A stretch of 64,000 nt of DNA from Hexactinellida sp. DTS-2022 (Eukaryota > Porifera > Hexactinellida), in the NCBI GenBank assembly GCA_028753945.1, contig JAPNXP010000001.1, positions 4,950,501-5,014,500 of the forward strand. The letters run 5' to 3'. The notes under the pieces were generated by a model. It was not told the origin of the DNA. It saw nothing but the letters and a program-made list of their open reading frames with translations, and searched no databases. This document shows positions 41,478 to 53,815 of this stretch, in pieces. Within the stretch, counting starts at the first letter, position 1. Each line of letters starts with the position of its first letter. The position numbers were made by a program, and so were the translations under genes.

Positions 41478-43060
41478 ATGGATTTTTCAATTGTTGAGGG
41501 GAAAAAATTGAATTCGACTAATTATATATCTGGAGGATATCGCTATACAAAGAATCGGGAATCAAATGGTACAATTTATCTGAAGTGCACTCTCGCTAGA
41601 CAAAATGCATGTGAGGGATTGAGAAAAATCAGTACCTTGGTAAATCATTTGGAAATAACTAGAGCGCACAATCATTCTGAATCGGATTACAAATCTCATA
41701 GTATGTCTTAGCCAACAGAATCAAACGAACTGCAGAGATTTCTACTGATAATTTGAGACAGATATTCAACTTAGAGTGTCGTAACTCGACAGATGCAGCA
41801 ACAAATTTAACTTTTAAAACACTTGAAAGTACGATGTTCAAGAGACGGAGATCACACCTGCCTAAATTTCCGGTATCTCCTGAAGAGTTCGACCAACTCC
41901 TAACAAATTCTCCTTACCAAAATTTCACAGACTAACAATTAGGTATTGCGATGAAAAAGCGGTAGTACATATTTGCGTCTGATCTAATAAGGAAGCCGAA
42001 ATTATTCACTTCGATGCCACTTTCGATGTAGTTCCGCGAATATTCTACCAAATTTGACAATTTTTATCAGGGTCAAGGGGCATGCGATTCCAGCATTACA
42101 TATTCTGATGACTTCTTAGAGTGAACACCTTTATACTGCAGTAGTATTAGCAATACACGAACTTGTTGCAGAATTCAATCCTTCCATCGCAATGTGTGAT
42201 TTTGAGAAGGCATCGCACAATTCATTTAAAACTGTTTTTACGAATATCACTATCGTGGGATGTTGGTTTCAATATACAAAGGCTATTCATGATAAAGTAC
42301 AAAAGATCGGTCTCGCTAAGCTGTACAAAACCAACAAATCATTCAAGAAATGGGTATATGAATTGATGCCGCTTCCATTTCTACCTGAAGAGGATATTAC
42401 GTCCACATATTTCGCGATCAAAAAATCGTTCGTAGATTTGACGCTTACTTAATTGGAACTTGTGAAATCTCTTGAGAATTACTTTTATAAAACTTGGATT
42501 GATGGGAATGAAAGTATGTCCGTTTTACTACCAATTTAGCACGAATAATAATGCTGAATCTTATCACAAGTCACTAAAGTCTAATATAAAGACAAGTCCA
42601 AATATCTGGAAATTTTTGTCATCCTTAGAAGATATAATCTTAGACTGATTTAGAAATGAGGAGGTTAGAGGAGGGATTAATAATAACAAGAGGGTCTAAT
42701 CCGAAATCTCGTAAGAATGCAGATATTCGAAATCAGTATAAAAATAAATATTTAAATCGAGTATTCACGGCGATTGAGTACATAAATGCCACTTCGTCAA
42801 CAATTGGAAAAGAAAACAAAACAAAAGGGAATCCAAACTATCAGGAACATTCGAATACAGAACAATTAGAATTATCTGACGACGGAGAACATACAAACTC
42901 CCGCTGTTACGTATGCCTTCAACAAAGAATTGATAATTTTGGACTCCTACTTGATGGATTTGCTCACGCTGGGTTTTTGTGGAAGATGTGCTACAGAAAT
43001 ACATCGTTTGAGACAAGTATGCCCAATTTGCCGCGGAGAAATAATCGGAACAATGAAGAT
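41478..43060 (+). pseudogene. FLYWCH-MULE-RING transposase relic
   Basis: The N-terminus at 41478 reads NYISGGYRYTKNRESNGTIYLKCTL...HNHSESDY, an FLYWCH-like zinc domain. The transposase core is fragmented by stops and shifts; MCDFEKASHNSFKTVF, GCWFQYTKAIHDKVQKIGLAKLY and LMPLPFLPEEDI are visible around 42192-42452. Near 42900 CYVCLQQR starts the RING. A shift at about 42960 then gives GFCGRCATEIHRLRQVCPICRGEI. Domain order and RING type equal those at 38381-39977, but the DNA is clearly diverged. Confidence 0.8.
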
Positions 43061-43289
43061 TTTCCAGTGAATTTATTCAATATTTTCAATCTAAAGTATA
43101 TTTTCTTTACTTGACTAATTTCATTTATTACTTTTATTAAACTAATCAAAATTTCAAGTAATGATTTTCGATCATTTTCCGACATCGGAAAAACTTTTCG
43201 ATCAAATTCCTATTTTTTACTTTTCACTTTCGATCATTTTCCTACTTCCATTTTCGATCAAATTCTGACTTCAGTTATGATCATATTCT

Positions 43290-44090
43290 GCTTTTTCCAT
43301 TCAAATAAGTAGTAATCTGTATTTTATAATTTACATTTGATACTTGTAGGAAATATCGAAATATTGCCTGCAAACAAAAATATTTCTGATAAATTCAAAT
43401 ACGCCTTGTCAAGACTCGAAATAAAATCAAAACTGATTGCCAGTATTTGGCTTGACTCAATCTCAATCTGGGGTTTATTATCTAAATTGTTACTAAAAAG
43501 GAATCGTCTAGCCCTGAGAAGAAAACTTAGGCTTTTTGATACCAAAATACAGTTAATATTAAAGACCAAGTCGTGACCTTCGATATAAAAGGCCTGAGTG
43601 CTAAGCGAAAATTTGTGTACCATGGATTACTTAAAGTGCATTGAAAAATGGAGAATTGATATTTATTCCAATAATTAGCAATGATAGAGCTGAAAAGTGT
43701 ATTATAAATATATAGGAATATGGTATCCAGGCAGTGTATTATACAGCCATTTGTAAATACGCTCCTAATCCTGGTCTCATCCAATTTCCATACGCCTAAA
43801 TCACAAATTAATGTTACGGTATAGGAGAAGATTCCAAATTTTCGCGTTCCTAAATTCAAATTTTCCAATAATCATACTCCAAAAGGAGCGTCTCGCGCTC
43901 CTGGATAATTCCTTGTATCCAGGTATACATAGCACCCTCCAGAATTGTGATATGTCTTAATCTGATGACATATTCATTAACAATTTCGTCAAAACATGTA
44001 ACGTAGTGAGTAGTGACTCTTGAGTCATGAATATCTTGCCGTAGGCGTTTATGCGAACCATAGCTCTCTTGATTGCCCTCCAAAGTTAAT
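43290..44090. other. AT-rich repeat debris, no gene supported
   Basis: Several short open frames overlap on both strands with no recognisable domains. Confidence 0.35.
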
Positions 44091-44097
44091 CAGCCCC

Positions 44098-45380
44098 AAT
44101 AGTCCAGCAATATGGTGCAAGAATGGTCGAATTGTGCACATTCGAGATAAAAGTACCAAATTTTGCACAATTGCAGTATTATAGGTTCTGATCATCTTCA
44201 GCTATGGCACATAGCAGAATTTTTGGAAGAACAAATTTTTCAGGGGGTCAAAAATTGGTGCCCAATCGAATCGTCGGTAGTATGAATACAGGATAGATCA
44301 TTCAAATGCATTCTTAACGACTTTATATTGTCAGATTCGTGTTCAGCACTTGATTTCCAGCATTTTGATAGGTATATTGACTATATTTGAAGAGAATATT
44401 TTTTGGTTTTCCATAGCAACGGATAAGAATGTGATAAACATTCCGATCTCCCAATTTGGAGTAACCATATCGAGTGACCCCTTGTTTTTCTTGGGTATGC
44501 GTACTGAGTGCGAATATACTATTAGAAACACTCTAAATATTAATTGTCAAAGCCAAAAGTATGCATTTATCATATTCCAGCTCAAAGCCAAGATTTATCC
44601 AAGATCAAAAGTAGTAGTTGCTTGAAGGAGCACTTGTGTATTTTGATCACAGAAAAAGCCTCAAGAACATGTCTTTGTACTTGTACTACTTCTAGGCAGG
44701 CTTGGACCGGCCATAGTTCCATAGTGCAATGCACATGCTTCCCCATGTATTCGTCCTTGTGTCAGGCCAGTAGCTAGGGGGAGGCTCGCCGGCTAGGTTA
44801 ACTTTTGTGATATATCTGACATTTGGATTTGTTGTTGAGTTGTATATTATTGGAGTTTCAATTTCCTCATGCTCACATTTTGTATGAAAACCCTCGAATA
44901 TTCTAGTATCGCACTTGTACGTAGGTATTGAAATTTGGGTGAAATAGTATCTAATAGTATATTCTAATAGTATATTCGCACTCAGTACGCATACCCGAGA
45001 AAAACAAGGGGTCACTCGATATGGTTACTCCAAATTGGGAGATCGGAATGTTTATCACATTCTTACCCGTTGCTATGGAAACAAAAAAATATTCTCACCA
45101 AATATAGTCAATATACCTATCAAAATGCTGGAAATCAAGTGCTGAACACGAATCTGACAATATAAAGTTGTTAAGAATGCATTTGAATGATCTATCCTGT
45201 ATTTATACTTCCGGCGATTCGATTGGGCACCAATTTTTGACCCCCTGAAAAATTTGTTCTTCCAAAAATTCTGCTATGTGCCATAGCTGAAGTTGATCAG
45301 AACCTATAATACTACAATTGTGCAAAATTTGGTACTTTTATCTCGAAAATGCAATCTTTCACCATATTGCTGGACTACAA
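44098..45380. mobile_element. Long-inverted-repeat element of the GTGACCCC-box family
   Basis: The left arm (about 44098-44530) and right arm (about 44950-45380) are inverted near-identical copies. They contain GGGGGTCAAAAATTGGTGCC, CATTTTGATAGGTATATTGA, AAGAATGTGATAAACATTCC and TCGAGTGACCCC. A unique centre of about 400 bp has a GC-richer patch (44690-44810). No transposase is seen. Confidence 0.75.
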
Positions 45381-45509
45381 GCCTGTTCTGAACACCAATT
45401 TTTTTTAAATTTTATGTAGTCTTGCATGCCAATGGTAAATGACTGAAGTGTTTCACAATGTTCCTGCCGATACTGAATATATCCTTTACACTCCTCTGTG
45501 AAAATCCCA

Positions 45510-46065
45510 TCTAGTTAGGGAATTTTAACTCAAAACATTGAAAAAAATTGTTACCAAACAATTTCTACACTAGAAAATTATTCGAGATTTTCGAGATTAA
45601 CTGTAAATCTTGAATAATTTATAAAAATCACGTTTTAGAGTGTCGGTATGTGTATAATTTTACTCAGGTAGCTGAATGGAGTCGAATGAGGGGTCACTTG
45701 ATTAAGTGGGAACACAATTTAATAATGAAATTTTACACATTCCTAAGACATTCCAGCGTTGCTATGGAAAAATTCTTCCAAATATGGACATGTGATATAT
45801 CAAATTGCTGAAAATTTAACGCAGAGTACCAATATGGTGATAATAAGTTGATTGGAGCTGATTTGAGAAAGTTAGCTCCAGAAATGTCGGCGATTTACTA
45901 TGGAAAATCAGAAACTGCAACTCGTGTAAAAAATTTTCCTCACGGGTTTGGGCTTGCAACTTTTTTCTATGTTTATTTGGGTCCAGAAGAAGACTCTAGT
46001 GTAGAAATTGTTTGGTAACAATTTTTTTCAAGGTTTACCTATAATTTGATGTAAAATTCCCTAAC
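45510..46065. mobile_element. Inverted-repeat element, GTGACCCC-box family member
   Basis: AAAAAAATTGTTACCAAACA with TTTCTACACTAGA at the left is inverted at about 45990-46035 on the right. TTAGGGAATTTTAA also recurs inverted. The interior includes GGGGTCACTTGA and CCAGCGTTGCTATGG, matching the solo arm at 11190-11480 in opposite orientation. Confidence 0.65.
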
Positions 46066-46070
46066 TAATC

Positions 46071-46921
46071 ATTCAGCGCTAATTGTAGAATATGTATGAA
46101 GCAACCTTCACTGTTTAACTGTGCCAATTCAGCTCCCAAAGAGATATTCGGAGCGTTGTACGTAACAATAGATGACACTTTTATGGTGGACTTTTCTATG
46201 ATTCTATCTTCTCACTTGAAAATATCCGAAATTGCAACTCCAGTATGGCGTCCAGTAAATGTTTCACATTACAGAATATCCTTACTTTCATAACTAATAT
46301 TTACGAAATGGCCACTCAGACTAATATATGCATTATTGGCATGCGGATCACTCCAAATATCAGAAGTGAATGAAATCGATATAATATCTTGCAAAAATAG
46401 AGATATAGAACACCTTAGTTTGTCATAAATATTGGGAATGATCTTCTCAGAAATACCTTCGATTTGAAATCTCATAATTAGGGGCAACTAGTTTCATCAA
46501 CCTTTGAAATCCTTTATATTCCGCGATATTAAAAGGTTGGTTATCGAGGGTCGTCATCTCTCCTATACGATAGTGGATCTGCCACTTTTTGTGCTTTTCA
46601 AATGTCTCGATTAGAGTCTGTTGCTTTTAGATTTTGCGAAATAAAGTTGTCATTTACATCACAAGTTTCACCTATTTGGGAATTAGTCTCTATTATATTT
46701 TCCTTCTTTGTGCTCGAATTAAGTTGCTTGTGAAAGTACTGCATATGAACCCAAAGAAGGGTTGCACTATAGTTTTTTGGAGTTTTAGCCTGACAATAAT
46801 TGTCGCGCACTTTTGACGGGTCAGAGCTGTTGACAAAAGAATCTAAAATTACACCGTTGCAGACAACATTTTCAGTGGAGGCACTATCATTTGGTGGTTG
46901 CTGGATTGATAGTGCCTCCAA
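46071..46921 (-). pseudogene. hAT transposase fragment, ZBED type
   Basis: From 46921 a BED-type zinc finger region is visible (PSKVRDNYCQAK...ATLLWVHMQYFHK). Next comes a segment starting within 46487 (ISEKIIPNIYDKLRCSISLFLQDIISISFTSDIWSD...YISLSGHFV), the DDE-domain start of hAT transposases. It continues as IEKSTIKVSSIVTYNAPNIS, the usual 'vtDNAaNm' with Asp replaced. The C-terminal half and the dimerisation domain are missing. It is a non-functional remnant. Confidence 0.75.
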
Positions 46922-47955
46922 AAGAAAATGCTGTCGACCAATGTTTTATCCAGGAGCGCGCCATACGCCTAGAGGCGTATAAATTGCAGAGCTTTTCATG
47001 AGTCACCGAGTCATTTGACTCGTGATAAAATTCAGTTACTCGAGTCACCGAGTCTGACTCGATGACTCGTGGTGACTCGCGAGTCATCAAGTCAATCAAA
47101 TAATATCTTTTGAGATTCATGGGTTTGTCAAATTCTGATTATAATCAGATTAGAAAAGATTATTCGGATAATACTCAATTTCCAATTGCTTAATCTTACC
47201 ATATGTAGACATCAATAATTCGCGATTCCTGAACTCGATGGCTCGCGAATCCTAACTCGATGACTCACGACTCGCGAGTCCTGACTCGAGTCACCGAGTC
47301 AATTGACTCGTGATAAAATTCGATGACTCGTGGTGACTCGCGAGTCATCGAGTCAATCAAGTGACTCGTGAAAAGCCCTGATAAATTGGGATATATTTGC
47401 GTTTAGGAGCGCGAAATTTGCCGAAAGTCCCCATAGACTAATACAAGACCAACCTTTTAGGGGTACAAAATTCATTCTCTAGTGACCTTAGGACAGTTAG
47501 GAGTGTTCAATTCTACTCCTGTATAATATTACCCTGCTGTCGACACAAGTGTAATTTTAGATTTTTTCGTAACGTCATCGTAACTATGAAGGTGTAAACC
47601 AATACAGAAAGGTGTTTCGAAAGGCAACGACCCTTGGAGTGGTGGATTTTTCCTTTAGCACTTCACTTCAGAGATATGCAAGTTTCAGTGGAATATATTA
47701 GGTGATGAGTCAGCATTTTAATATGGGTGTTGGGTAATCACCAAAACAAAGCAATCCATTCGAATTATAGAATTCACAAAATTGTAAAAACACATTTTAT
47801 TGACATGTCATCATCACCTCAAGGTGTCAAGACCCATTTGTAGAGGTGTTACGTGGCATAAGGATCAATTGATAAATTGGAAGTTTGTTTCTATCTTGTA
47901 TCATCTCTGAGATTAATGTTATTTACAAATTAGTATAAATAATTATTACAATGAT
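46860..47955. repeat. Dispersed repeat family B, left copy
   Basis: It includes a small hairpin (GGAGGCACTATCA...TGATAGTGCCTCC) at about 46875-46925, the segment AAAGGTGTTTCGAAAGGCAACGACCC at 47605, and GTCTTGTATCATCTCTGAGA near 47900. The same blocks in reverse order and strand occur at 61470-61900. The copy resumes after insertions at about 50095-50440. A hAT MITE is nested at 46987-47380. Confidence 0.7.
46987..47380. mobile_element. hAT-like MITE made of GACTCG repeats
   Basis: The ends CAGAGCTTTTCATGAGTCAC and GTGACTCGTGAAAAGCCCTG are flanked by the exact 8-bp duplication ATAAATTG (46979-46986, 47381-47388). Most of the interior is built from ACTCGAGTCACCGAGT-type self-complementary motifs. 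Confidence 0.93.
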
Positions 47956-48434
47956 TAATAATTAACACCTATTTCAATGTAAACAGAATTTATTAAGATT
48001 AATTATTTGTCATAAATAGTAAATCTATATATTAAAAGCGGAATTGTTGTTTGAGTGTGGATGTTTGTCCGTAATTGATTGAAAATACCATACTACCTAG
48101 AGAGCTGAAATTTGGTATACAGGAGTAGTTTGTCATTGCGACATGGGTCTATTGGTTTTCTAAGCGAAATATTGTGAGTATGACATCACACGGTAACCTT
48201 TCCTTAATAACTTTTGTAAATTTGACTCGATTAGTATAAATTTTATATGAAAATAGACAACACATAATGGAACACCTTTGTGAAAATTATCAATTTACGA
48301 ACTTACATAGCGAAAGTTATTAGTTATAATGTGTCCTATTATTTGTAGCACTATGTGGGTGATCTGATTTGTTTTGTTGACAAGAATTCGCTTTGAGTAG
48401 TTAACTTCTCTAATGCATTGTCTATTTATTACAC

Positions 48435-49220
48435 CATGGCCTACTATATACACGGCTACACATGCTGCCGAATCATAAGAAAAAATATGAGTCCAGTTTT
48501 GTAATTTTATTCTAAGCTAAACTATGCTTCCTATTGGCATAATTTGCATTGTATATGGGGTAATCAACCATTGCGAGTCCAATGGAACCACTTTTGAGAA
48601 TCTGAGAATTGTGGTTAAGGTGTTTAGGCGCCATTTAATGGTGACGGTAACAATTTATGCTAAAATTTCAAAAAATTTCAAATAACATAAATTTCATTTT
48701 CTTCCTACTTTTTAATAATTAAATAACAGGAATACTAAAATAGGGATTTATTTCATACCCCAAAGGCTACTAAATCACTAAATGGCAACATTCTAAAAAT
48801 TCTAAAAATTGTAAACCAACCACATGCTAAAATACAAGTAGTAGCCGAGTTACAACTTACTATTTTCGTTTATAAAACGTATATAATTGCTGGTTTATCT
48901 ATATTAATTCTCATTATATATTCGAAAAATGTATACAAAGTATATTAGTAAATATTTTCATTTTCTCTTAGTTATTTTGGACTCGAATTGTATATTTTTA
49001 TATTTGTGGTCTAATCATTAAATGTCGCCTAAACAGTTATCCAGAAATCTCAGATTCTCAAAAGTGGTTCCATTGGTCTCGCAATGGTTGATTACCCCAT
49101 ATACAATGCAAATTATGCCAATAGGAAGCATAGTTTAGCTTAGAATAAAGTTACAAAACTGGACTCTTATTTTTTCTTATGATTCGGCAGCATGTGTAGC
49201 CGTATATATATTAGGTCATG
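48435..49220. mobile_element. Full copy of dispersed repeat family A
   Basis: Long inverted arms begin CATGGCCTACTATATACACG and end TATATATTAGGTCATG. ATTACAC is duplicated exactly (48428-48434, 49221-49227). The conserved core GGGGTAATCAACCATTGCGA appears in both arms. There is no coding sequence. The 7-bp duplication and CATG-type ends resemble the P element at 33870-37777, so it may be mobilised by a P-type transposase. Confidence 0.88.
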
Positions 49221-49478
49221 ATTACACCTATATTTGGCTTCTATTAATAAGACTATCAATGGAATTACATAATTTCTAACCTAGAATTTATACTAGAAAT
49301 GAAATTAATTTATGTAATCTAGGATTTTTGTTATGCCTAACGATTAGATTTATTATTTTAATTATTGCTAGCGATTAAAATAAATAATTCAATAACCCAG
49401 GTCCTACAAAAAGAATTGTTTATTGAGATGTAGAATGTTTATTACTATTAAATAAAATATTTTGCAACCCTGGATTTA

Positions 49479-50020
49479 CCTCTCCATAATAATGGTTTAA
49501 TGGTGAGATTAAGACCGCGAAGCGGTCTTATTCTCATGTTTAAACCATTATTATGGAGAGATTACACCCAGATTTAGTAAATTACTTTGCAATATAATTT
49601 ACTGAAATAATTAATTGCGTATAATTTACCAACCACAGGTCTCAATTTATTTGAGCTAACAAGCTGAACCTTTTAATATAACCAAACGAGCTACCCTTAA
49701 GAATTATTAAGCTAATGATTAACTATTAATTAATAACTATTAAGCAATGAGAATAACTTACTCAACATAATTCCCCAAACAAATTACAGTAATCACAACC
49801 CAAAATGAATTTTAGGCACGCGTATTAAGTAAAAGTGTGTAATTCACTAGCCACAGGTGAACTCATTAGTAATATTACAGCTTTTTGGGAAGGAGAGGCC
49901 GCGAAGCGGCCGTTAATTGTATCGCGTAGTGCTTAATAACACGAACAAACAAAATTCGCGAAGCGACTTTTGTGAGAGAGTGATCCGTCCTCGAAGCGAC
50001 CGAGTCCGAAGGGCTAGTAT
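49479..50020. repeat. Hairpin-rich repeat, related to the Helitron-like family ends
   Basis: At 49479-49565 a long hairpin is centred on AAGACCGCGAAGCGGTCTT. At 49890-50016 there are GGCCGCGAAGCGGCC, TTCGCGAAGCGA and CTCGAAGCGACCGAGTCCGAAGGGCTAG. These match the hairpin ends seen at 6200-6285 and 27416 in type and order, but the core is absent. Confidence 0.5.
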
Positions 50021-51023
50021 AATTAATTTGGCTACCATATTTCAATTTCGCTCACTCCATAACCCCTAATAAACAAATTGGAAGCATATATATATGTCAT
50101 AACACGGACTGAATTAATTATATAATTAATTACGTCAGTATATTAATAGTGCAAGAGTATTCTTGCAGATGCAAATATAATCACATAATCTGTCGTTGTT
50201 ATGGAATGTAAAATCTCGGTTTTCTATTGGAAAATAGAAGCCTACTCGATCTCACAAGTTGAATCAATATAATAATAACGAGTTGAAACAATAGAATTAG
50301 ATTTAACACTTTCAATTGAACTGAAGTGTTAGTAAACAAAGGAAATTTGCAACTCTATTGTGGCACTAGCGAAACCCAATTTAAAAATTCGTGCACTGTG
50401 AAAAGGTGTAGAATTTAATTCTCTATCGAATGCATATGTTGTAGGCGAAATTGAGTTTCAGGCGAGATTGAGTAATACTTATATAGAAAATGTTTAACTA
50501 AATATTATGGGTTGTTAAAAATTAATTATATCCCAGATCGTGACCTACGTTATAATAAGGCCTGTTCACTAGTGTGAAATTTTGGACCATGGATGTCGTT
50601 TAAGTCCATTGATTATTTTACAGTAAATGTTCAAGTTAGTGATACTTAGCTAAATTAGGAATCCAGAAGAGAAAATATTATTGGACAATTCACATTTTAA
50701 GTAGTGTGTATGATAATAGTACAAAATATTAAGGAAGTAGTATATGAAAGGGGTATACGAAATAAGCTAATTGGGTTTCAATTTCTTTAATTTTCGAGTA
50801 TTTTCGACACCAGACTTCAACGGTAGCAAGGCATTCATGTTCTTGATTTTATTAGATATGATACAGTTCGAAGTGGATGTCAATAATTTGGCTAATATAT
50901 CCCACATGAGTGTACCACAGTTGTCACACATCACTCTCCATATTTCAGCTTGTTCATCTTCTATAAGAGTAGTTGTTAACTGTATGAGGATACTTCTAGA
51001 AGGACCGGTAATAAAGCTATCGA

Positions 51024-51190
51024 CATAGGCGTCGTAAATGCAAAGGTCAATCCTTCGGGCCGCCCGGAAATTCCGGGTAATGTCCGGGTAAACTCCGGGT
51101 AAACTCGGAGTATAGTGTTAGTAGCATAGGGACAATCCCTTCGGCCCGCCCGGACATTTCCGGGCACCCGGGCGGTTTACGACGCCTATG
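51024..51190. mobile_element. hAT-like MITE, CATAGGCGTCG family (small copy)
   Basis: The ends are CATAGGCGTCGTAAA and TTTACGACGCCTATG, with the exact duplication GCTATCGA at 51016-51023 and 51191-51198. The interior repeats CCGGGTAA and CGGGCGG. It interrupts the P-type transposase coding sequence, so it is younger than that element. Confidence 0.95.
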
Positions 51191-53815
51191 GCTATCGAAT
51201 AAGCTTGGTTGACTCTCGATTGAAGAGAATAATTTCCACAGCGTAATAATTGCATCTATGACATCACTACTTGGCCATTTTAGTGAGCCTCGGTCGATTA
51301 TCTGAATTAATCTATATTCAGACTCTGAAGGTTCTTCAATTTCCATTTCTTTGTTTACTGTGAGAAATGAGAGGCATGATTGACATTTAGTAGAATGTTT
51401 GTAATAGGCATGCACTGAGTAACCGGCTATAAAGGAGAGTGATTGGAGTATTTGCTTGTTTAATTCGATTTCTGAATATCCTTGTATTCCAGAAAGATAC
51501 GTATCTAAGCTGAAAGAGGCATAAGAGTCTTGGTCTCAAGAGGATGAGCAGGATTCTAAGAAGTTTTTCAGTGATGTGTTATCTTCTACATGCTTTTTCG
51601 AAAATAATTTAAGTATGCTGGACAACTTTATTCTCCGTTCTGTCTCAAGTATCTGGCAATAGCTAATGTGGTATTGGGCACCTGACATCATCCTGTACAG
51701 GCCAAAATGATTCTCAAGGGGATCATTTTGCAAGAACGAAGAGAAGACGTACAAATAGCCACAATTTTCAGTGAGATGGTTAACAATACACGGGAGTGCA
51801 ATACAGGAGTGACGAAAACTGGTAAATGTTTGAGGACTTAATTTACCTCTTTTGTCAGGCATGGCTCGCCAACACTCAGCCCATCAACTACACGTTGAAG
51901 GAAACTAAATCTAGTATCATTGTTTGTTAATGGGATGGAAAATTGATCCTTGAGAAGGATACCCTTGTTAGGAGTATTGATGTTGAATATCTTCCAAACA
52001 TTACATATAATGGTAATAAAGTCTGCAGTTTGTAAATTTGAAAGGTGGTATCGCGATTGGTAGCTAACATTCAATGCAGCGGTTGTTGATTCATCAAATA
52101 TCCTTAAGGCTAAAGAAACATTTTGCATTTCAAATGTGGAAGGCCAACAAGCTTTAGAGGTTAACCTTGGAGCTAATTTAGCAACAGAGTGTTGGTCACT
52201 TTTGTACAATTGTCGAATCTCTTCAAAGACTGCAGTGTTCGTAACTTGGATCTTCTCATAATCTGGATAAGTAAACGTTTTATTGGAATCTGTTTGATCT
52301 AGCCAGTTATTACGGATCGATTTGAGTATGTGAACGAAGTCGAAAAGCAAAAATAATGGTCGATTTAAGTCCATAGGGTGAGGTTGATAGGCTCTAGGAT
52401 TCGGTTAGGAGAAAACAACTTGAAAATGTTCACGTTCATAGGGTTATTATCGGTACAATTATCGGTACACAAAACTTTTTTTGAACAGAGAGTCCACATG
52501 CTTCTACGTCTTGAATAACCTCTTTGATAATTGGAAAGAGTACACCAGCGGATGAGTTGGCACAGGGCAGTAAACGAACAATACTGGACCATCTTTTCGA
52601 CAAACTTGATACCATGAAGGCAAAAACTGTTTTTGCTGGATCAGTAGGATTCAAAGAAGATCCTATTACCTTACCTCCCTTGTATGTAAAAGTTGATTTT
52701 ACGTGAATTTCATCCATCTGAATTACAACATTTCGCTTCCATTTGTTGAACTGAGTGGCAGATTGTTTGAGATAGTTGGTAAACTCAGCATCCAAACCAA
52801 AATTTGAATACAAGCGTTTAAGTGTGGAAAGATGTGGCAATGATAGACAGTCCAAGGATTGAAGATATCTATAGCAAACTGGCGAGATAAGCTGGCATTT
52901 GAGCGATAAGACAAGAGTTTCGATGTTGTATCGCCTCATAGTTTTCGCGATCAAAACGTTGTCCAGTTGGCAAGGAATGAACTGAAGACGTAATAATACA
53001 AACTGTTGGTTCCCAGAATCTTCGCTAATTGAACGCGGGAGTAAGTCGATTGCTTGATGAATGCTTTTGGTTGCTTCTCTGACATGGTGTTGGAGTGTCT
53101 CAGGGGAATTAACTGGGATAGAATGGTGTTCAACTTCTTTAAGCAAAATGTTAAGTTGATGAATATCATTTATCCAAGTGAGAGAAAGAGTAATGCGTAC
53201 ACCTTCATAGAAACCAATAGTATGTAATGTTTCGGTAATGGTTAAGGAGCATATAATCGAAATCAAACTGTTCTTGTTATAGAAGGTTTGATCAAATTAA
53301 AGGAATTATCCTCAGAGAACCAAACTATCCAATGCAATGATTAGGCAAATCCAAGTGCTTTGTTTTGGATACTAAGTCTTGCAGTGTGGTGATTTGAACA
53401 GCTCTTTTATCTCGGTTATAGTATATTAGACTCTCATCTATAGCAGTATCAATCAATTGCTGTTCTCTCAAAGATCGATCAAATCTCAAAAGTTTGGTGT
53501 CAGATGACGAAGAAAGATGGGTGGACAGCCGGGTAGGAATCTTGGCACCGCTTCTTTGTGCAATTTCGGCTTAGCAGGTACTTCTAAGTGTGATCCATCT
53601 TGTTGAAGGATTGAAAAACTGGTCTGAATTTCTTCGTCGAGAAAATGTTTCGAACATACAAACACATTCTTTAAGTCAACGATATCTTCTCTACAGAGCG
53701 ATCGGAGCCAACGATTGACGAACTCAGGTGGACCACTTGGCAACTTAAATACTGGAGTATGCGGTTCTCCTGCGTAATTACTCCGACATCCGGGGGCCGA
53801 ACACCTGTTGGGCAT
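51030..53815 (-). pseudogene. P-element-type transposase with THAP domain, multiply frameshifted
   Basis: The frame from 53815 encodes a complete THAP finger: MPNRCSAPGCRSNYAG (C-x4-C), then FVNRWLRSL, VFVCSKHF (C-x2-H) and PRFLPGCPP. After frame breaks, pieces of a P transposase follow: VVIQMDEIHVKSTFTYKGGKVIGS (about 52700), LLFDFVHILKSIRNNWL (about 52330), and FLQNDPLENHFGLYRMMSGAQYHISYCQILETERR (about 51680). The C-terminal piece, with CQSCLSFL, is cut by a MITE. At least four frame breaks make it inactive. It is related to, but clearly diverged from, the copy at 34281-37371. Confidence 0.85.

Larger units (their letters stand above)
40570..43270 (+). mobile_element. Second FLYWCH-MULE-RING element with tandem-repeat ends
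   Basis: The left end (about 40570-40875) has three to four units containing GAATTTGATCGAAAAGTTTT and CCGATGTCGGAAAATGATCG. The right end (about 43160-43270) has the same motifs inverted (CGATCATTTTCCGACATCGG). The coding relic lies between on the + strand, and a hAT-like element (40929-41341) is nested beside the left array. Confidence 0.78.

Noticed and set aside
49890..50016. GC-rich hairpins as bacterial-type terminators or tRNA-like genes
   Set aside because: They match the hairpin end of the dispersed Helitron-like family, and no tRNA cloverleaf with the conserved TTCGA loop could be drawn.
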